From positions 134,942 to 198,941 of the forward strand of contig NZ_LMBV01000001.1 in NCBI RefSeq assembly GCF_001439925.1: a stretch of 64,000 nucleotides of DNA. Direction: 5' to 3'. Positions 41,071 through 50,721 of this stretch are shown one piece after another. This stretch comes from Peribacillus muralis (GTDB taxonomy: Bacteria; Bacillota; Bacilli; Bacillales; DSM-1321). Made by a program: the position numbers and the translations under genes. The notes under the pieces were generated by a model. That model searched no databases and was not told the DNA's origin. It saw nothing but the letters and a program-made list of their open reading frames with translations. Numbering within the stretch: the stretch's first letter is position 1; every line of letters begins with the position of its first letter.

Positions 41071-41980
41071 CTGAAGTACTTCCTTTTCCTAATATGTTCA
41101 ACATATAATCAAACATGCTATCAGCGATGTTGATGCCGGTGCATTCATATATATTCAGTAAATGCGAGTTCGAATTCACCTCGCACAAAAGCGGACCATC
41201 TTCACCAAACAATAAATCGACGCCGGCAAATGAGGCACCGAGAATCTTGGCACACCGGATCGCAAGCTTTGCCTCTTCCTTCGTGGGAGTGTATGGTTCA
41301 GCCCTGCCGCCAGCAGTCATGTTGGCTCGGAAGTCATGCTCGGAATGGCGTTGCATAGCAGCAACGACTTGATCGCCGACGACATTGACACGAATGTCCC
41401 GGCCTTTACTATGATTGATGAATTCCTGGATGATGAATGGTTTGTGGCCAAGCTGAAGGATCGTCTTGAGCAGATCTTCCTCCGTTTGGATCAAATAAAC
41501 TTGTTCCCCAAAAGAACCATAAGACTCCTTGACGATAAGCGGGAATCCAAGTTCGCTCCCGATCTGTTTAAAAACATCCATATTTACCCTTTTGATACCC
41601 TCATACGTGAAAGGGGGGAAGACAGTCTTTGGCATCGGTATGTTATGTCCTGCCAAGGCTTGATGCGTTTTCGCTTTGCTGTCGCAAATGTCGATCGCGG
41701 TACTGCTGTTATATACCGGAAGGCCGAGCAATTCCAAATGGTGTGCCAAATGAATGTCTTTATCCATGAACAGCACAAAATCCGGCAGCATTTCAGACGT
41801 TCCTTTAAGTAATGGAACCCCTTTTTCTATGACGGGAATAAGATCTGAATTACGGATTAAGGTTGCCTTGATTTTTTTTCTTTCAGCCGCTTCTTTAATG
41901 AACAAAGCCAATCTGGAAAATTTATCATGCTGTAAATAGCCATTCACGACGATCCAACAGTGAAGCACAGAAGTTTTCAT
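41039..41980 (-). CDS. RimK-like ATP-grasp ligase (first of pair)
   Basis: A 313-residue protein of the RimK/LysX-type ATP-grasp family. ATP-grasp features are FPLIVKESYGSFGEQVYLI near 150 and SKGRDIRVNVVGDQVVAAMQ near 190. RimK hallmarks are FRANMTAGGRAEPYTP and GVDLLFGEDGPLLCEVNSNS near 265, with the Mg-binding E and N present, so it looks active. The N-terminal pre-ATP-grasp domain is also intact. RimK-type enzymes add glutamate or similar residues to proteins or peptides; the substrate here is not evident. The gene pair is inserted between valS and folC relative to B. subtilis. Confidence 0.85.
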   Translation of the reverse strand: MKTSVLHCWIVVNGYLQHDKFSRLALFIKEAAERKKIKATLIRNSDLIPVIEKGVPLLKGTSEMLPDFVLFMDKDIHLAHHLELLGLPVYNSSTAIDICDSKAKTHQALAGHNIPMPKTVFPPFTYEGIKRVNMDVFKQIGSELGFPLIVKESYGSFGEQVYLIQTEEDLLKTILQLGHKPFIIQEFINHSKGRDIRVNVVGDQVVAAMQRHSEHDFRANMTAGGRAEPYTPTKEEAKLAIRCAKILGASFAGVDLLFGEDGPLLCEVNSNSHLLNIYECTGINIADSMFDYMLNILGKGSTSDDKKNRLANL

Positions 41981-42079
41981 GAAATAACACTACCTTTCAT
42001 CTAGGTTAATCGTTCATATATTGATAAAATAATCTTAACGCATAAGAGCGGTATAAAGATAGAGGAGGCTCGATGATTA

Positions 42080-43369
42080 ATGGCAACGACCATGAACGAA
42101 ATCAATCATTTTTTTGAACGGCGCCAAGTTCAATTAGGCATGAATTTTGGCCTGTCACGCATGGAGGCACTATTAAGTAAACTAGGCAATCCGCATGAAG
42201 GGCTAACATATATTCATATTGCGGGTTCGAATGGGAAAGGCTCAACACTTCAGTATATTAAGGAAATTTTGATGGCAGAAGGAGGAGGCAAGGTGGCTTC
42301 CTTCACATCTCCCTATTTAATACGCATGAATGAGCAGCTAAAGATAAATGCAGATGAAATTAGCGATAACGATTTCATTGCTGTGTTCCGTGAACTTGGG
42401 CCGTTCATCGAAGAGATGGATCAGGCAGGGAATGGTCCCACCCAATTCGAAATATTGACAGCGATGGCGTTCTCTTATTTTAGCAAAAAGGAAGTCGATG
42501 TAGTTTTAATGGAAACGGGACTTGGAGGCAGGCTCGATACAACCAATGTCATCAAGCCGTTACTTTCGATCATTACCTCGATATCATTGGAGCATACGAA
42601 TATCCTCGGTGACACCTTAGCGGAAATCGCTTCAGAGAAGGCGGGCATCATCAAGACCGGGGCAGGAGTCATAAGCGGAGTGACGGCGAAAGAACCGGCC
42701 GACGTGATCGAAGCAAAGGCGGATGCAGTCGGCGCCCCATATTACCTAGTAGGCAAGGATTTTCATTTAGCAGATGTCAAGAAAAGCGAAAGCAGACAAA
42801 GCTTCTCGTTTTCACTTGGAAATAAGACTATCGAACATATAGAAATGAACATGTTAGGATACCATCAAATCGAGAATGCAGCATTAGCCATTGCTGCTGT
42901 CTTAATTGCCATGGAGCATATCGATGAAAAAAGCATTCGCAAAGGGATAGCGGAAGCGAAATGGGATGGCCGGTTTGAAAAGGTATCCAATGAACCTTTG
43001 GTGATCCTTGATGGTGCCCATAATCCTGCAGGCATCGAGGCACTCATTGATACGCTGAAGGTGCATTACCCTGAATATAAGTACCGATTCGTTTTCAGCT
43101 CATTTAAGGATAAAAATTATGCTCAGATGCTTCGTGACCTTGAAGGAAATGCGCTTGAAATCATCATTACCGAATTTGTCCATGATCGGGCGGCGGATGC
43201 GCAGACGCTTTATGAAGCATCTCATCACGACAATAAACGGTTAATCAAGAATTGGCAGGAGGCAATTACGGAGGGAAAACGGAAAACAGGGAATAAGGAG
43301 GTTCTTGTCATCGCCGGGTCCCTGCATTTCCTTTCACTTGTGAGGGCATTCCTGTCTGTTGGCTTGTAG
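42080..43369 (+). CDS. folC: Folylpolyglutamate synthase/dihydrofolate synthase
   Basis: A 429-residue Mur-ligase-family enzyme adding glutamate to folates. The P-loop is HIAGSNGKGSTLQYIKEIL, the family motif is DVVLMETGLGGRLDTTNVI, and the C-terminal domain has VILDGAHNPAGIEAL. All key residues are present. The AGGAGG site is about 12 nt upstream of the ATG. Its neighbours valS upstream and comC downstream match the conserved order, aside from the inserted ATP-grasp pair. Confidence 0.95.
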   Translation: MATTMNEINHFFERRQVQLGMNFGLSRMEALLSKLGNPHEGLTYIHIAGSNGKGSTLQYIKEILMAEGGGKVASFTSPYLIRMNEQLKINADEISDNDFIAVFRELGPFIEEMDQAGNGPTQFEILTAMAFSYFSKKEVDVVLMETGLGGRLDTTNVIKPLLSIITSISLEHTNILGDTLAEIASEKAGIIKTGAGVISGVTAKEPADVIEAKADAVGAPYYLVGKDFHLADVKKSESRQSFSFSLGNKTIEHIEMNMLGYHQIENAALAIAAVLIAMEHIDEKSIRKGIAEAKWDGRFEKVSNEPLVILDGAHNPAGIEALIDTLKVHYPEYKYRFVFSSFKDKNYAQMLRDLEGNALEIIITEFVHDRAADAQTLYEASHHDNKRLIKNWQEAITEGKRKTGNKEVLVIAGSLHFLSLVRAFLSVGL

Positions 43370-43561
43370 GCAATATGGGCAGCAACAAAGAAACGAATCT
43401 GGCTTTTCATCGCCCTTCATCACGTTTTTTAGCAACCAAATCCACGTTTATTTGTTAAAATAGGCTTATAAATTGTTCCTAGCTGAATCGAATCGACAGA
43501 GAATGTGAGAAGTTTACTGAAAGAGCAGGCATGAAGATAAAATACGGGAGGATGAATGACG

Positions 43562-43687
43562 ATGAATAACCGTAGTGATTGTCGTGAGGTTATTGTCCTG
43601 GCAAAAGAATGGGCCATGCGGGTGAAGGATTTTGTAAGAATGAGTTTTGGGAATCCAGTAATTCGGAAGTACACGTTACATAAATGA
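43562..43687 (+). CDS. Possible small protein overlapping comC (41 aa)
   Basis: A 41-residue frame (MNNRSDCREVIVLAKEWAMR...YTLHK). GGGAGG lies 10 nt upstream of the chosen ATG (an ATG six bases earlier is an alternative). Its stop overlaps the comC start (ATGA), which suggests translational coupling. The sequence is charged and amphipathic. No family is recognised. It may be a real small gene or a coupling leader for comC. Confidence 0.45.
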   Translation: MNNRSDCREVIVLAKEWAMRVKDFVRMSFGNPVIRKYTLHK

Positions 43688-44436
43688 TGGCTATCCATAT
43701 TTATCTCCTCGTACTTGGCTTGATCTTAGGCTCGTTTTTTAATGTCGTCGGTTTAAGTGTTCCAGTAAGTCAACCATTTGTGAACCGTCGCTCCGCTTGC
43801 CCCTCCTGTGGGCGTACCTTGACATTCTTCGAGTTGATTCCTGTGATTTCCTATGTAGTGCAAGGTGCAAAATGCCGGGGCTGTGAAGCTAGGATATCCC
43901 CTCTTTACCCGATCGTGGAAATGCTGACAGGCATATTATTCGTCTCAGCTCCGATATTCCTGGGCTGGTCGGGCGAGCTTTTCATTTGCTGGACATTGAT
44001 TTCGTTATTCATGATCATCTTTGTGTCCGATGTCATCTACATGCTCATACCTGATAAAATCCTGATCTTCTTTATGGTGCTTTTTATTGCTTTGAGAGTA
44101 TCTTTCCCGCTGTCTCTCTGGTGGGATTCGCTAGCTGGGGCGGCAATCGGCTTCGCCCTCCTGCTCTTGATCGCCGTAGTGAGCAAGGGCGGCATGGGTG
44201 GCGGGGATATCAAACTGTTTGCCGTGATCGGCTTTGCGCTGGGTACGAAACTAGTGCTATTATCCTTGCTGTTTGCCTGCTTTTATGGTGCATTTTTTGG
44301 CATCATCGGGATGCTCAGCGGCGTTCTAAAAAAGAAAACCGTGATTCCATTCGGACCGTACATCGTTTTCGGAACATTGACGGCATATTTTTGGGGCGAT
44401 TACATTGTGCGTTCGTATGTAAGCTACCTAAGATGA
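43684..44436 (+). CDS. comC: Prepilin peptidase/N-methyltransferase ComC
   Basis: A 250-residue membrane protein with the cytoplasmic cysteine quartet CPSCGRTL and CRGCEARISPLYP. It has about six membrane segments after it. The catalytic aspartates of the type IV prepilin peptidase are in SDVIYMLIPDKI and in KGGMGGGDIKLF. It cleaves and methylates competence pseudopilins (ComGC-type). Length is normal. It starts within the small frame upstream. Confidence 0.93.
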   Translation: MMAIHIYLLVLGLILGSFFNVVGLSVPVSQPFVNRRSACPSCGRTLTFFELIPVISYVVQGAKCRGCEARISPLYPIVEMLTGILFVSAPIFLGWSGELFICWTLISLFMIIFVSDVIYMLIPDKILIFFMVLFIALRVSFPLSLWWDSLAGAAIGFALLLLIAVVSKGGMGGGDIKLFAVIGFALGTKLVLLSLLFACFYGAFFGIIGMLSGVLKKKTVIPFGPYIVFGTLTAYFWGDYIVRSYVSYLR

Positions 44437-44660
44437 GTGTAAAGGACCATTTTAGAAAAAGGGGGAATTTGTCAAAATGCCCCTCGGTCCACGCTGCCAG
44501 TGAATTTCCCCCATTCGGTTATAGGTGAACATCGAGAAATTCGATCGTCCGTCATTTTTGGGGCATGGATATGGATGCGGCAATGAACCAGAAGTACCAG
44601 TGACTAAGAAGATATAGGTAATCTACTAGTCAGTGAAAGGGAAATTTGACGAAACCTATT
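44437..44660. other. Intergenic stretch between comC and spoIIB
   Basis: It holds a long-loop inverted repeat (gggggaattt... aatttccccc, about 44458-44515) that is not a typical terminator. No gene was recognised in it. Confidence 0.4.
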
Positions 44661-44662
44661 AA

Positions 44663-44697
44663 TGACAAGACGACAAAAGTCTTGTTATTTTTTTTTT
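44663..44697 (+). terminator. Probable terminator before spoIIB
   Basis: acaagac pairs with gtcttgt across a gacaaaa loop and is followed by a long T-run. It could end the comC transcript or act as an attenuator before spoIIB. Confidence 0.65.
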
Positions 44698-44743
44698 GCA
44701 CTATGATAGGATGGAAAAAATGAACTGGAGAGGAGGAAAAAAA

Positions 44744-45715
44744 GTGGGCAAGTCAGGAAAAAGCAAAGGTGTCACGATTAAAATCAATGGGGAAGAAAAA
44801 GTATTTGCCGATAATAATAGAATCGAAAGCGAAGAGGCAGCGAGTGAAGAGCAGGAGCATCAAGATGAGAGTTTTGAATGGATACTTCCTGATGAGGCGA
44901 ATGAGAACAAGATTGTATTGGTCCCTTCCCCAAAAAAGAAGAAAATGCCGAAGCTCATCGGTTTTGGTGCCAGCTCAAGGAAGGGCTCGGATAAAAGGCC
45001 AGTTAAGACCTTTTTGATCGCTGTCATATGTGCCGTGTTTTTTGGGTCGATTCTTGGCTTGATCGCCGTTAAAACGATCACGAGGGAAAAAGCCGCGGTT
45101 CCCACACTCGAGACACCCATTTCAACGAAAGCCCCGGTTGAGGATAAAAAAGCGGCAGTGAAGGAGAATGGAGCCGAGCTGAAAACATTCCTTGTGCAGG
45201 GTGGAGTATTCAGCACCGAGGATGCTGCCAAGCAGATACAAAAGAAAATCTTGGATAAGCAAGTTCCCGCTGAAATTTTCAAACTGGAAGAAAGCTATTA
45301 TTTATTCCTGGGGTCGGCAGAGAGTCTAGCTTCAAGCAAAGATCTGGCCTTGTTCTTAAAGTCCTATGATGTCGACGTTTATTGGAAGGAAATCAATCTT
45401 GAAGCAAATGGAAAAAGCGAGGTGGATGAAAAAACCCTCGACAAGATGAAGATGGTCTATGCTTCGTTAGCGGAAATATCCGCGGCCAAGCTACGTGGTA
45501 AGGAAGCGACTGTAAACAAAGAAGCGTTGAAAAAAAACCTGAACGAGCTGAAGGCGGAGAAAGTATCGAAAGAGTTATCTAAAATGAATGCCGACCTAAC
45601 TGCTGCGGCAGAGGCGATTACCGAGTTTGAGAGCTCCAAAAAGGAAGACAAGCTCCTGGAGGCACAAGGAAGCCTTCTGGATTTTTTATTGAATTACCAA
45701 AGTGCATCAAGTTAA
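44744..45715 (+). CDS. spoIIB: Stage II sporulation protein B (SPOR domain)
   Basis: A 323-residue bitopic membrane protein. It has a cytoplasmic basic/acidic N-terminal part of about 100 residues, then one membrane segment (TFLIAVICAVFFGSILGLIA). An extracellular SPOR domain (FLVQGGVFSTEDAAKQIQKK) follows, with a helical tail. SPOR domains bind denuded septal peptidoglycan; SpoIIB assists septal wall thinning during engulfment. The start is a GTG with AGAGGAGG 7 nt upstream. Its position between comC and maf matches spoIIB in B. subtilis. Confidence 0.87.
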   Translation: MGKSGKSKGVTIKINGEEKVFADNNRIESEEAASEEQEHQDESFEWILPDEANENKIVLVPSPKKKKMPKLIGFGASSRKGSDKRPVKTFLIAVICAVFFGSILGLIAVKTITREKAAVPTLETPISTKAPVEDKKAAVKENGAELKTFLVQGGVFSTEDAAKQIQKKILDKQVPAEIFKLEESYYLFLGSAESLASSKDLALFLKSYDVDVYWKEINLEANGKSEVDEKTLDKMKMVYASLAEISAAKLRGKEATVNKEALKKNLNELKAEKVSKELSKMNADLTAAAEAITEFESSKKEDKLLEAQGSLLDFLLNYQSASS

Positions 45716-45906
45716 CTGATGAAACAGGGAGCTATCCAAGCGGACAAGCTCCCCACCAAGAAACGGTCAGATGACAGTTTTTTTTATTTTCCGGGAAATA
45801 CTTAGCCGGGATTGTCGATTCCTAGTAAACAATAATTGTGGATTGCCTGATAATTTGATAGGATAGGTATGTATCTCCCTATGTAAAGAAAGGTGACCTT
45901 TTAATT

Positions 45907-46476
45907 ATGCAGCCATTGATTTTAGCTTCTTCATCACCACGTCGTAAAGAACTTCTGCAATTCCTACAAATCCCCTTTGAAAGCATGAATTCCAATGTCG
46001 ATGAAAGTATTGATGATACCATGTGTCCAGATGCTGCGGTGAAAGAGCTTGCCTCCCGTAAAGCCAAGGCGATATTAGCAAGATTTCAGGAAAGCTGGGT
46101 AATCGGCTCGGACACGGTTGTCGTCCTTGATGGAAAGATATTAGGCAAGCCAACAAGCCGCGCGGATGGAAAAAGGATGCTGGAGATGTTATCGGGTCGG
46201 ACACATGAGGTTTATACAGGTGTTGCCATCTTATTCGGTAAGCATTGCAAAGTATTCGCGGAAAAAACGGAAGTGACATTTTGGGAGCTGCCAGAAGCTG
46301 AAATCGAACGTTATCTGGATAGCGGGGAACCTTTTGATAAAGCCGGCGGTTATGGGATACAAGGATACGGGTCCCTGCTTGTCAAACAAATCAAAGGGGA
46401 TTATTTCTCTGTCGTCGGGCTTCCGGTTTCAAGATTGGCCCGTGAGCTCAAGGCGATGCAGGCAGATTTCGGCTAA
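45907..46476 (+). CDS. maf: Maf-like nucleoside triphosphate pyrophosphatase
   Basis: A 189-residue Maf/HAM1-like enzyme hydrolysing non-canonical or pyrimidine nucleotides (dTTP/UTP type). The N-terminal ILASSSPRRKELL and the GSDTVVVLDGKILGKP motif are intact, as is DKAGGYGIQGYGS. Maf also delays septation in B. subtilis. It has an AAGGTG site about 7-8 nt upstream. Length is identical to the B. subtilis protein. Confidence 0.94.
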   Translation: MQPLILASSSPRRKELLQFLQIPFESMNSNVDESIDDTMCPDAAVKELASRKAKAILARFQESWVIGSDTVVVLDGKILGKPTSRADGKRMLEMLSGRTHEVYTGVAILFGKHCKVFAEKTEVTFWELPEAEIERYLDSGEPFDKAGGYGIQGYGSLLVKQIKGDYFSVVGLPVSRLARELKAMQADFG

Positions 46477-46522
46477 GTGGATTTCTGCTTTGGCATCTCC
46501 CTTTTATGGGAGGGCGGATGTT

Positions 46523-47209
46523 TTGAGTGAAAAAATGTTAATAAGGGATTACCCGAAAGAAGAGAGGCCACGCGAAAGGTTTTTGCAAGACGGACCAGAA
46601 AGCCTCTCCAACCAGGAGTTGCTTGCGCTGCTATTAAGGACGGGTACAAAGGAAGAATCCGTACTGCAATTAGCCGGCAGGCTCATCAATTCCGTCAAAG
46701 GCCTGCGTCTGCTAAAAGAAGCCTCCGTGGAAGAATTGACCGGGATCAAAGGAATAGGAGAAGCGAAGGCGATTCATATTCTAGCTTCTGTGGAACTTGG
46801 CAGGAGGATGAACCAATTGAATGATCAAGATCGCTATGTGATTCGTTCTCCTGAAGACGGGGCCAATTACTGCATGGAAGAAATGCGGTTTTTGTCCCAG
46901 GAACATTTCGTCTGCCTTTATTTAAATACGAAAAATCAAGTGCTTCAAAAAACGACGGTCTTCATCGGCAGCCTCAATGCCTCGATCGTGCACCCACGGG
47001 AGGTTTTCAAAGAAGCTTTCAGAAGGTCTGCCGCCTCTATCATCTGTCTTCATAACCACCCCTCCGGAGACCCCACTCCTAGCAGAGAAGATATTGAAGT
47101 GACGAAAAGATTAGTCGAATGTGGTAGAATTATCGGGATTGAAGTATTGGACCACATCATTATCGGGGAGCATAAATATGTTAGTTTGAAGGAAAAAGGT
47201 TATTTATGA
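46523..47209 (+). CDS. radC: RadC family protein (JAB/MPN+ domain)
   Basis: A 228-residue protein with an N-terminal helix-hairpin-helix (EELTGIKGIGEAKAIHILAS). A C-terminal MPN+/JAB metalloprotease-like domain follows, with the metal-binding set CLHNHPSGDPTPSREDIE. The start is a TTG with GGAGGG 8 nt upstream; a longer frame from 46334 lies inside maf and is rejected. The name is historical; a role in DNA repair is not proven. Confidence 0.92.
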   Translation: MSEKMLIRDYPKEERPRERFLQDGPESLSNQELLALLLRTGTKEESVLQLAGRLINSVKGLRLLKEASVEELTGIKGIGEAKAIHILASVELGRRMNQLNDQDRYVIRSPEDGANYCMEEMRFLSQEHFVCLYLNTKNQVLQKTTVFIGSLNASIVHPREVFKEAFRRSAASIICLHNHPSGDPTPSREDIEVTKRLVECGRIIGIEVLDHIIIGEHKYVSLKEKGYL

Positions 47210-47223
47210 CACTATCAAAATTT

Positions 47224-47253
47224 TTGACGATACGATATAATATTGTTTATGAT
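47224..47253 (+). promoter_or_regulatory. Possible sigma-A promoter of mreB
   Basis: TTGACG (47224-47229) and TATGAT (47248-47253) are 18 bp apart in the 146-bp radC-mreB spacer. Confidence 0.5.
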
Positions 47254-47355
47254 TTTTAAAAGAGGAAACTTTTTCAAAACTCTTATTGTCAAAAAACGAC
47301 AAATTACAACTTGAACTTATAAAAAGGCATTTTTGTTTACGAAAGGGAGATACCA

Positions 47356-48375
47356 ATGTTTGGAATAGGCGCTAGAGATATAGGGATTGATTTAGGAACG
47401 GCTAACACGCTTGTATATGTGAAAGGAAAAGGGATTGCAGTTCGCGAACCATCCGTCGTCGCGGTGCAAACCGATACAAAGCAAATCGTGGCAGTCGGAA
47501 ATGATGCAAAAAACATGATCGGCCGTACACCTGGAAACGTGGTTGCACTTCGTCCGATGAAAGACGGCGTAATTGCCGATTATGAAACGACGGCAACAAT
47601 GATGAAGTATTATATGAAAGAAGCCCAAAAAAAGGGTGTATTCGGTAACAAGCCATATGTCATGATTTGCGTACCTTCTGGAATTACGGCAGTTGAGCAG
47701 CGTGCAGTCATTGATGCAGCTAGACAAGCTGGGGCACGTGATGCCTATCCTATCGAAGAACCGTTTGCGGCAGCGATCGGGGCAGACCTTCCTGTTTGGG
47801 AGCCTACAGGCAGCATGGTCGTCGATATCGGCGGAGGAACGACGGAAGTGGCGATCATCTCCCTTGGCGGAATCGTTACGAGCCAATCCATCCGCATTGC
47901 CGGAGATGAAATGGATGATGCCATTATCGTCTACATACGCAAAAACTACAATTTGATGATCGGTGAGCGTACCGCGGAAGCGATTAAAATGGAAATTGGT
48001 TCTGCCGGTGACACGGAAGGCGTCGAAAACATGGAAATTCGCGGTCGTGACTTATTGACTGGATTGCCAAAGACGATTGAAATTACAGCTGAGGAAATAT
48101 CCAAAGCATTGAGCGATACGGTTACTGCGATTGTGGATTCCGTGAAAAACACGCTCGAAAAAACACCACCTGAATTGGCTGCTGACATCATGGATAGAGG
48201 AATTGTGTTGACAGGCGGAGGAGCACTACTGCGCAATCTGGATAAAGTCATCAGTGAAGAAACGCAAATGCCGGTAATCATTGCCGAAAATCCGCTGGAT
48301 TGTGTAGCGATCGGCACGGGGAAAGCATTGGACCACATTCACTTATTCAAAACTAAATCAAGAGATTCCCGATAA
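47356..48375 (+). CDS. mreB: Rod shape-determining protein MreB
   Basis: A 339-residue actin-like filament protein guiding the cell-wall elongation machinery. Phosphate 1 motif is [16 protein letters not shown], phosphate 2 is [15 protein letters not shown], and the adenosine motif is [16 protein letters not shown]. Length and N-terminal [14 protein letters not shown] are standard for MreB. A terminator-like hairpin separates it from mreC. Confidence 0.97.
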   Translation: MFGIGARDIGIDLGTANTLVYVKGKGIAVREPSVVAVQTDTKQIVAVGNDAKNMIGRTPGNVVALRPMKDGVIADYETTATMMKYYMKEAQKKGVFGNKPYVMICVPSGITAVEQRAVIDAARQAGARDAYPIEEPFAAAIGADLPVWEPTGSMVVDIGGGTTEVAIISLGGIVTSQSIRIAGDEMDDAIIVYIRKNYNLMIGERTAEAIKMEIGSAGDTEGVENMEIRGRDLLTGLPKTIEITAEEISKALSDTVTAIVDSVKNTLEKTPPELAADIMDRGIVLTGGGALLRNLDKVISEETQMPVIIAENPLDCVAIGTGKALDHIHLFKTKSRDSR

Positions 48376-48396
48376 GCACAACTTCTCAAATAGGAG

Positions 48397-48436
48397 CCGG
48401 CTCAACAAAAGGTTGCAATTTTGAGCCGGTTTTTCT
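48397..48436 (+). terminator. Terminator-like hairpin between mreB and mreC
   Basis: gagccggctcaa and ttgagccggttt pair across about 14 nt, followed by five T and C. It may partly terminate mreB transcripts, so that mreB is made in excess of mreCD. Confidence 0.75.
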
Positions 48437-48532
48437 TATGTCCAAGCTGCTTAATGAACAGGTAGCGAAGGCGAAGCATGTAAGGGTATATGTTTAAGAT
48501 TTAAGATATTAAGATATAGAGGTGCAATTATC

Positions 48533-49405
48533 ATGCCACAGATTTTTAATAAAAAACTCCTTCTCTTGCTCGTTAGTATCATCGTTCTCGTGGCATTGAT
48601 CGGTTTTTCCTTAAAGGAGAGAGAAGAGTTGACATGGCCGGAACAATTCCTCAAAGATACGACAGGCTGGGTTGGAAATGTGTTTAATAAGCCAGTTTCG
48701 GGTATAACAGGATTTGTAGGGGGCTTGAAAGACCTTCAACATACATATGATGAAAACAAAAAATTGAAGGCCCGCTTGGATGAATATGTATTATTGAAAA
48801 CCCAAGTCCAGGATTTAAAAGAAGAAAATGAAGATCTTCGCGATAACCTCAAGAAGGAAGATGACCTGCGGAAGTATTCACCGATTCAATCGACGGTCAT
48901 CGGCCGCAATCCTGACCGTTGGCATGAAATGCTGACGATCAATAAAGGAAAGCGTAATGGGGTAGAAAAGAATATGGCCGTCATCACGTCCAATGGGCTT
49001 GTGGGAAAGGTTAAGTCAGCAACTGATTTCACGGCTACGGTTCAGCTCTTGAGTTCAATCGATAAAGCCAACCGCGTCTCCGCCATCGTTCAAGGTGATG
49101 ATAAAGCATACGGTTTGATAGAAGGGTTCGATGATAAAAAGAACCTATTGTTAATGAAACGGATTCCATACGATAAAAAAATCAAGAAGGATTCAACGGT
49201 CATCACATCCGGTTATGGAGGGATCTTCCCTAAAGGTTTATTGATCGGAAAAGTGGTTGATGTCAAGGTCGATCAATACGGATTGAATCAAACTGCGTAT
49301 ATTGAACCTTCGACGGATTTTTACGATATAAACAATGTTATGGTCGTTCAGCGTGAAGTAGGCGGGGTAGCGAAGGAAAGTGATGGGGAGGATGAAGCTG
49401 AGTGA
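48533..49405 (+). CDS. mreC: Rod shape-determining protein MreC
   Basis: A 290-residue bitopic protein. One membrane segment lies near residues 5-24 (LLLLLVSIIVLVALIGF), followed by a coiled coil (YDENKKLKARLDEYVLLKTQVQDL) and the beta-rich MreC domain (NKGKRNGVEKNMAVIT... SSIDKANRVSAIVQG). It scaffolds the elongasome. Its stop overlaps the mreD start by four bases. Confidence 0.95.
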   Translation: MPQIFNKKLLLLLVSIIVLVALIGFSLKEREELTWPEQFLKDTTGWVGNVFNKPVSGITGFVGGLKDLQHTYDENKKLKARLDEYVLLKTQVQDLKEENEDLRDNLKKEDDLRKYSPIQSTVIGRNPDRWHEMLTINKGKRNGVEKNMAVITSNGLVGKVKSATDFTATVQLLSSIDKANRVSAIVQGDDKAYGLIEGFDDKKNLLLMKRIPYDKKIKKDSTVITSGYGGIFPKGLLIGKVVDVKVDQYGLNQTAYIEPSTDFYDINNVMVVQREVGGVAKESDGEDEAE

Positions 49406-49920
49406 AACAATTCATCCTTTCTTTTATAGCCTTGATTTTTTTTGTTTTTGAAAGCATCTTCGCGCAGCTTTTTGCGGGTGATACGTTCGGGGACGATAAA
49501 ATCCTCGTTCCCCATTTCATGATGATTTTCGTTTTTTTCCTGACCATGTATGGTTCCAGGAAAATGGGCATGCTTTATGGAGCGATTCTTGGATTGACCT
49601 ATGATGTCGTATATACGGAAATCTTAGGGGTTTATATGTTCCTGCTTCCTTTTCTTGCCTACTTGATTTCAAAATGCATGAAAATCCTGCAAAATAATGT
49701 TTTGATTGCCTGTTTGACGGCGTTTGTGTTTACGGCCGTTTTAGAGGTAGTCATTTTTCAGATGAATACCATCCTTTCATTCGCCGAGATGCCATTCGGT
49801 GAATTCGCGGAAAGGAGATTACTGCCGACCTTGTTATTGAATCTCGTATTCATTGTCATCAGCTGCTATCCTTTAAAGAGAATTTTCGAAAAACTTGATT
49901 TGCAAGGAGAAGCGGAATAA
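49402..49920 (+). CDS. mreD: Rod shape-determining protein MreD
   Basis: A 172-residue protein with about five membrane segments, typical of MreD (GAILGLTYDVVYTEILGVYMF is the conserved core). It works with MreC and the RodA/PBP2 elongation machinery. The start is a GTG overlapping the mreC stop (GTGA). Confidence 0.93.
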   Translation: MKQFILSFIALIFFVFESIFAQLFAGDTFGDDKILVPHFMMIFVFFLTMYGSRKMGMLYGAILGLTYDVVYTEILGVYMFLLPFLAYLISKCMKILQNNVLIACLTAFVFTAVLEVVIFQMNTILSFAEMPFGEFAERRLLPTLLLNLVFIVISCYPLKRIFEKLDLQGEAE

Positions 49921-50035
49921 CGTTTCAATGTCCGAAAAAGCAGGTCGGATTGGTATTTCTCTCTTCCGTGTACGTAGAAAAAGGAAATTTGTTTTCCTAT
50001 GTCGAATTATATTTCATTGAGGTGAAACAAACGTC

Positions 50036-50719
50036 ATGAATAAAAGAATTCAGCAAAATGTCATGATTAAGGGAACAAAAGACGGGTTTATGCTTCATCT
50101 CGATGATTCTTGCTCATTTTCCGAATTATTGAAAGAGTTAGAAGTGAAGCTTTCGGCAAACTATCAGTTTCAAGAAAATGACCCGTCTATTTCCGTTAAA
50201 GTACATACAGGGAACCGCTATCTTGATGAAAAACAAGAAGAAATGATTAAAGAGGTCATCCACAAAAAAAAGAAGCTTTTTGTAGATGAAATGATTTCGA
50301 ATGTCCTGACAAAGGACGAAGCGAACCGCTGGAAAGACGAAAACCAAGTGACGACCGTCACCAAGGTGATAAGATCTGGACAAGTTTTTGAAGTTCCCGG
50401 GGATTTACTGCTAATCGGGGATGTCAATCCCGATGGAACGGTACGTGCGGGGGGCAGCATATATGTCATGGGACAGTTAAGGGGAATAGCCCATGCCGGT
50501 TACAAGGGGAATAATGAGGCGATAATAGCCGCCTCGGTCATGAAGCCTGCCCAGCTTCGCATTGCCGGACAAGTCAATTTATCTCCTGATGAATATACGA
50601 AATGGGGGCATGACTTGGAATGTGCCTTCATGGATGAAGAAGAAAATATCATTATCGATAAACTGCAAGTTTTAAAGAAATATAGACCTAATTTAAATAG
50701 ATTAGAAGGGGGTCTCTAA
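50036..50719 (+). CDS. minC: Septum site-determining protein MinC
   Basis: A 227-residue FtsZ inhibitor. The N-terminal domain (about residues 1-100) precedes a right-handed beta-helix C-terminal domain with repeated Gly turns (GDLLLIGDVNPDGTVRAGGS, IYVMGQLRGIAHAGYKGN). That domain binds MinD. Only two bases separate it from minD. Confidence 0.95.
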   Translation: MNKRIQQNVMIKGTKDGFMLHLDDSCSFSELLKELEVKLSANYQFQENDPSISVKVHTGNRYLDEKQEEMIKEVIHKKKKLFVDEMISNVLTKDEANRWKDENQVTTVTKVIRSGQVFEVPGDLLLIGDVNPDGTVRAGGSIYVMGQLRGIAHAGYKGNNEAIIAASVMKPAQLRIAGQVNLSPDEYTKWGHDLECAFMDEEENIIIDKLQVLKKYRPNLNRLEGGL

Positions 50720-50721
50720 TC

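Noticed and set aside
46334-46522. N-terminal extension of RadC
   Set aside because: The frame lies inside maf. The TTG at 46523 has a proper GGAGGG site and matches the family length.
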